Assembly: GCA_905233425.1 (NCBI GenBank)
Contig: CAJOEC010000017.1
Span: 7,331-59,668 of the forward strand
Source of the DNA: an uncultured Prevotella sp.
GTDB taxonomy: Bacteria > Bacteroidota > Bacteroidia > Bacteroidales > Bacteroidaceae
Reading direction: 5' to 3'
Length of the DNA: 52,338 bases
The notes under the pieces were generated by a model. It was not told the DNA's origin. It was given only the letters and a program-made list of their open reading frames with translations, and did not search any database. Positions 49,570 to 52,338 of this stretch are shown here, piece by piece. Numbering within the stretch: the first letter of the stretch is position 1; each line of letters starts with the position of its first letter. Both the position numbers and the translations under genes were made by a program.

Positions 49570-49577
49570 CAAAATTA
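49570..49577 (-). promoter_or_regulatory. -7 promoter box for the WD-type gene
   Basis: Minus strand TAATTTTG followed by CACCAATTATG; near-leaderless arrangement. Confidence 0.6.
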
Positions 49578-49620
49578 CACAAAAAACTGTGAACTGCCAA
49601 ACAATGAGTGGTTTTTATAC

Positions 49621-49655
49621 AAAAAAAGCGTCCAAATGCTCACGCACTCGGACGC
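49621..49655 (-). terminator. Terminator after gap
   Basis: Minus strand GCGTCC-GAGTGC-GTGA-GCATTT-GGACGC followed by TTTTTTT. It lies 43 nt after the gap stop. Confidence 0.88.
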
Positions 49656-49697
49656 CTCTTTCACTAAAATTCAAATTTATGAAAAAACAAATGCATT

Positions 49698-50765
49698 TTA
49701 CTTCAGTTCAGAGAGGTACTTGATGGTGCGAACCATCTGCGAGGTGTAGCTGTTCTCGTTGTCGTACCAGCTGACCACCTGCACCTGATAGGTGTCGTCG
49801 TCGATCTTGCTGACCATGGTCTGGGTAGCGTCGAAGAGCGAACCGAACTTCATGCCAATGATGTCGCTGCTGACAATCTGGTCCTCGGTGTAGCCGAAGC
49901 TCTCGTTGCCGGCGGCCTTCATGGCTGCGTTGATGCCTTCCTTGGTGATGTCCTTACCCTTCACGACGGCCACGAGGATGGTGGTTGAGCCGGTGGGAGT
50001 GGGAACGCGCTGTGCGCTACCGATGAGCTTGCCGTTCAGCTCGGGGATGACGAGGCCGATAGCCTTGGCAGCACCTGTCGAGTTGGGAACGATGTTGCAA
50101 GCACCTGCGCGGCTGCGGCGGAGGTCACCCTTGCGCTGTGGGCCGTCGAGGATCATCTGGTCGCCAGTGTAGGCGTGGATGGTGCTCATGATACCGCTCA
50201 CGATGGGAGCATACTTGTTCAGGGCGTCGGCCATAGGAGCCAGACAGTTGGTGGTGCAAGAAGCTGCGCTGATGATAGTATCGGCGGGAGTCAGAGTCTT
50301 GTGGTTGGTGTTGAACACGATGGTGGGCAGGTCGTTGCCGGCGGGAGCCGAGATGACAACCTTCTTTGCGCCAGCCTGGATGTGAGCCTCACTCTTGGCC
50401 TTCGAGGTGTAGAAGCCAGTGCACTCGAGCACAACGTCGACACCCAGCTCGCCCCAAGGCAGCTCGGCAGCGTTGGGCTTTGCATAGATGGTGATCTCCT
50501 TGCCATCGACGGTGATGCTACCGGGAGTGACGACGGTCTTGCCATCCTCGCCAACGACTGCATCCTTGAAGTCGACAGTGTGCTTGCCCTCACCAAACTT
50601 GCCGGCGAAACCACCCTGGGCGGTGTCGTACTTCAGCAGGTGGGCCAGCATCTTCGGGCTGGTCAGGTCGTTGATAGCCACTACTTCATAACCTTCGGCC
50701 TCGAACATCTGACGGAATGCGAGGCGACCGATACGGCCAAAGCCGTTAATTGCAACTTTTGTCAT
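49698..50765 (-). CDS. gap: Glyceraldehyde-3-phosphate dehydrogenase
   Basis: 355 residues, slightly longer than the usual 335. Central glycolytic enzyme using NAD. N-terminal NAD-binding start [16 protein letters not shown]; catalytic Cys170 in [12 protein letters not shown]; His in [12 protein letters not shown]-terminal [14 protein letters not shown]. Single-gene unit with a -7 box about 50 nt upstream and a clear terminator. Coding bias is stronger than in neighbours, with few rare codons, as expected for a highly expressed gene. Confidence 0.97.
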   Translation of the reverse strand: MTKVAINGFGRIGRLAFRQMFEAEGYEVVAINDLTSPKMLAHLLKYDTAQGGFAGKFGEGKHTVDFKDAVVGEDGKTVVTPGSITVDGKEITIYAKPNAAELPWGELGVDVVLECTGFYTSKAKSEAHIQAGAKKVVISAPAGNDLPTIVFNTNHKTLTPADTIISAASCTTNCLAPMADALNKYAPIVSGIMSTIHAYTGDQMILDGPQRKGDLRRSRAGACNIVPNSTGAAKAIGLVIPELNGKLIGSAQRVPTPTGSTTILVAVVKGKDITKEGINAAMKAAGNESFGYTEDQIVSSDIIGMKFGSLFDATQTMVSKIDDDTYQVQVVSWYDNENSYTSQMVRTIKYLSELK

Positions 50766-50817
50766 TACTTTTGTTTAATTTTAAGGGTTATAAACTAATA
50801 AATTCGATTTTCGTGTG

Positions 50818-50825
50818 CAAAGTTA
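50818..50825 (-). promoter_or_regulatory. -7 promoter box for gap
   Basis: Minus strand TAACTTTG followed by C; leader of about 45 nt to the ATG at 50765. Confidence 0.65.
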
Positions 50826-50989
50826 CAAAAAACTCTTATTCTACAAAGCAAAAGCTCTCTTAATAATAATTAAAAATGTGTTGTTTCCCGTAAAAAGTGC
50901 ATTATAAGCTAATTGACGGCGGGATTGCAAAACGCAGATTGCAAAATTCAGTGATGTGAACGAGTAGAATACCACAATGAGTAAAAATC

Positions 50990-51165
50990 GGTTCGTGGCG
51001 GCCGCTGCGGATAATTTTGGCGGCCGCCACGGTTTTTCGTTGCGGCCGCCGTGAATGTTTTTGGCGGCCGCCGTGAACCGCGAGGGAGCGGCCTCCCTCC
51101 CACGATGGTACGGCCTTCCTCCCACGAATGCACGGCCTTCCTCCCATGAATGCACGTTTACTCCT
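50990..51165. repeat. GC-rich GGCGGCCGCC repeats and 22-mers
   Basis: Four copies of GCGGCCGCYG or GGCGGCCGCC with GTGAATGTTTTT-type spacers, then ACGGCCTTCCTCCCAYGAATGC repeated twice. Frames open across it only because of the repeats; no gene seen in 50826-51305. Confidence 0.8.
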
Positions 51166-51210
51166 ACTGGCTGACAAATCCGTAAAACGCCAATTTGATG
51201 AAGTCTTGAA

Positions 51211-51242
51211 AAATAATTGCCGAATCGCTTGCGCGGTTCGGC
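51211..51242. repeat. Direct repeat, left of the transposase-family gene
   Basis: AAATAATTGCCGAATCGCTT followed by GCGCGGTTCGGC. It matches 52208-52239 with one change. Contains hairpin GCCGAA...TTCGGC followed by TTTTATTT. Confidence 0.85.
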
Positions 51243-51251
51243 TTTTATTTG

Positions 51252-51259
51252 TAATTTTG
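51252..51259 (+). promoter_or_regulatory. -7 promoter box for the transposase-family gene
   Basis: TAATTTTG followed by C, just after the left direct repeat and about 47 nt before the ATG. Confidence 0.6.
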
Positions 51260-51305
51260 CACCCGTGCAGTGCGGGTTCACACATATTTCTATTTGCATT
51301 AGAAC

Positions 51306-52181
51306 ATGGCAAAGTTTATTAATCCATTTACTGACATCGGCTTCAAGCGCATCTTCGGACAGGAGGTTTCAAAGCCGATACTTGTTAAGTTCCTCAACTG
51401 TCTGTTAGATGGAGAGCGGACTATAACCGACCTGAAATTGCTCGACAAGGAACAACCCGGGGAGTCGGCAGATGACAAGTCGCTTATCTATGATGTCTAT
51501 TGTGAGGTGGACGGTGGCGAGCACATAATTGTGGAGATGCAGTATAAGAGCCAGTCGTATTTTAAAAACCGCTGCGTTTACTATCTGGCCCGCTCCATTT
51601 CCACCCAAGGTGAGCCAGGCAAAGAGTGGCATTATAGCGACGTGAAGGCTGTGTATATTGTGGCCCTGATGAACTTCAAGATGAGCAGTCTGGGCAATGA
51701 GTTCCGCACAGACGTGGGGCTGATGAACCTGCGCCGCAAAGAGCTTTTCAGCGATAAGATGCGGCTGGTGTTCCTTCAGATGCCGTGCTTCACGAAATCG
51801 GTGGATGAATGTGAGACGTTGTTTGATAAACTAATTTTTGTACTGAAAAATATGGATGTGTTGAAGAGAATGCCGTGGCTGGCACAAGATGCTGTGTTCC
51901 AGAAACTGGCAAGCGTGGCCGACGTGGCCTCGCTAACAAAGAAAGAGCGGGAGATTTACGACGAGAACCTACGTAAGTTCCGCGATACCGTTGCGGTGAT
52001 GGAAGGCCAGTGGATGGAGGGACATGCCTCTGGCTTGACTGAGGGCATGGAGAAGGGCGTGGAGAAAGGTATTGAAGAAAACAAGCGAGAGAACGCCCGC
52101 CGTATGATGGCCGACGGGATGCCGGCAGAACTGATAGCCAAATACACCGGACTTACCATTGATGCCGTCAACAGCCTGTAA
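51306..52181 (+). CDS. PD-(D/E)XK nuclease family transposase (Rpn-like)
   Basis: 291 residues. Starts MAKFINPFTDIGFKRIFG, the hallmark of this family. The nuclease core has YDVYCEVDGGEHIIVEMQYK, giving the D...ExQ pattern. The C-terminal tail holds a charged helical run with two E-rich repeats (EGMEKGVEKGIEENKR) and a helix-turn-helix-like DGMPAELIAKYTGL motif. Members are annotated as putative transposases or recombination-promoting nucleases; the exact role is unsettled. It is flanked by 32-bp direct repeats. Confidence 0.88.
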   Translation: MAKFINPFTDIGFKRIFGQEVSKPILVKFLNCLLDGERTITDLKLLDKEQPGESADDKSLIYDVYCEVDGGEHIIVEMQYKSQSYFKNRCVYYLARSISTQGEPGKEWHYSDVKAVYIVALMNFKMSSLGNEFRTDVGLMNLRRKELFSDKMRLVFLQMPCFTKSVDECETLFDKLIFVLKNMDVLKRMPWLAQDAVFQKLASVADVASLTKKEREIYDENLRKFRDTVAVMEGQWMEGHASGLTEGMEKGVEKGIEENKRENARRMMADGMPAELIAKYTGLTIDAVNSL

Positions 52182-52207
52182 GTTACATTCTTTCGTGCAA
52201 GACAAAG

Positions 52208-52246
52208 AAATAATTGCCGAATCGTTTGCGCGGTTCGGCAATTATT
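52208..52246. terminator. Right direct repeat and strong terminator-like hairpin
   Basis: AATAATTGCCGAA and TTCGGCAATTATT (52209-52221, 52234-52246) make a 13-bp perfect stem, 27 nt after the stop. It is the second copy of the left direct repeat. Confidence 0.8.
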
Positions 52247-52254
52247 CGACCTGT

Positions 52255-52338
52255 ACGGTTGAAAAGCCCTGAAGGGGCGACAAGACTACAGACGGGGGTG
52301 AAACCCCCGGTAAGTCGGCACAAGACGAAAGCCCTGAA
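52255..52338. repeat. GAA-loop hairpins at window end
   Basis: GCCCT-GAA-GGGGC at 52266-52278 and GGGGGT-GAA-ACCCCC at 52294-52308, then the same AAAGCCCTGAA motif at the edge. The repeat continues beyond the window. Confidence 0.75.

Noticed and set aside
50841..51312. Overlapping minus-strand frames of 136-152 codons
   Set aside because: Composed of the GGCGGCCGCC repeats and 22-mers; no start signal and no conserved motif.

Overview
The window reads as chromosomal DNA of a Bacteroidales bacterium, most likely a Prevotellaceae member. Four things point there: Bacteroidetes-type -7 promoter boxes (TAnnTTTG), two surface-protein genes ending in type IX secretion (T9SS)-like sorting tails, lineage families such as DUF5683, DUF5686 and an S41 lipoprotein, and an acpP-fabF-rnc order. 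This placement is inference; there is no rRNA or marker comparison.

Layout. 1-3.4 kb: M23/LysM peptidase, a coiled-coil lipoprotein and an S41 lipoprotein. 4.1-5.5 kb: MATE transporter (minus). 5.7-18.7 kb: a plus-strand housekeeping run of acpP, fabF, rnc, dapB, lepB, a second S26-like protein that lacks the catalytic residues, DUF5683, MltD-type transglycosylase, Rel/Spo ppGpp enzyme, sugar nucleotidyltransferase, gmk and nadD. 18.7-32.2 kb: minus strand, with a DUF5686 outer-membrane-type protein and then an acyl-activation/export cluster (two CrtI-like FAD oxidoreductases, alpha/beta hydrolase, PlsC-like acyltransferase, MMPL exporter with a methyltransferase-like tail, ACP, AMP ligase). 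Inside the cluster is an unlisted 40-codon gene with its own promoter, structured leader and terminator. 32.7-39.7 kb: two large surface proteins meeting head-to-head at about 34.27 kb, both without an N-terminus, then a 58-codon gene with a terminator. 40.2-50.8 kb: a WecB-like protein with substituted active-site positions, DPP-IV-type S9 peptidase, RlmL-like rRNA methyltransferase, sensor kinase, AUR1-like PAP2 protein, WD-type propeller protein and GAPDH. 51.3-52.2 kb: PD-(D/E)XK transposase-family gene between 32-bp direct repeats.

The striking feature is the number of short dispersed repeats. At least eight families occur in 52 kb: nonamer arrays (TRGGACNNN), heptamer arrays, a CCCCTCCC palindromic element, GACGCGAC palindromes, hairpins with a GAA/TTC loop, CCACAGATTTCAC repeats, and GTTCCCGCC-type and GTAGGGGCAGG-type elements. 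They occupy gene junctions and also sit in frame inside genes for enzymes and transporters (DapB, RNase III, MATE, DPP-IV, WecB-like, AMP ligase, MMPL, DUF5686, FAD oxidoreductase). The insertions mostly fall in linkers, tails or interdomain loops. Nonamer arrays can change length without changing frame. Heptamer arrays inside genes would change frame and are candidate phase-variation switches. This is the best candidate for an undescribed system, and the acyl cluster with its small gene is second.
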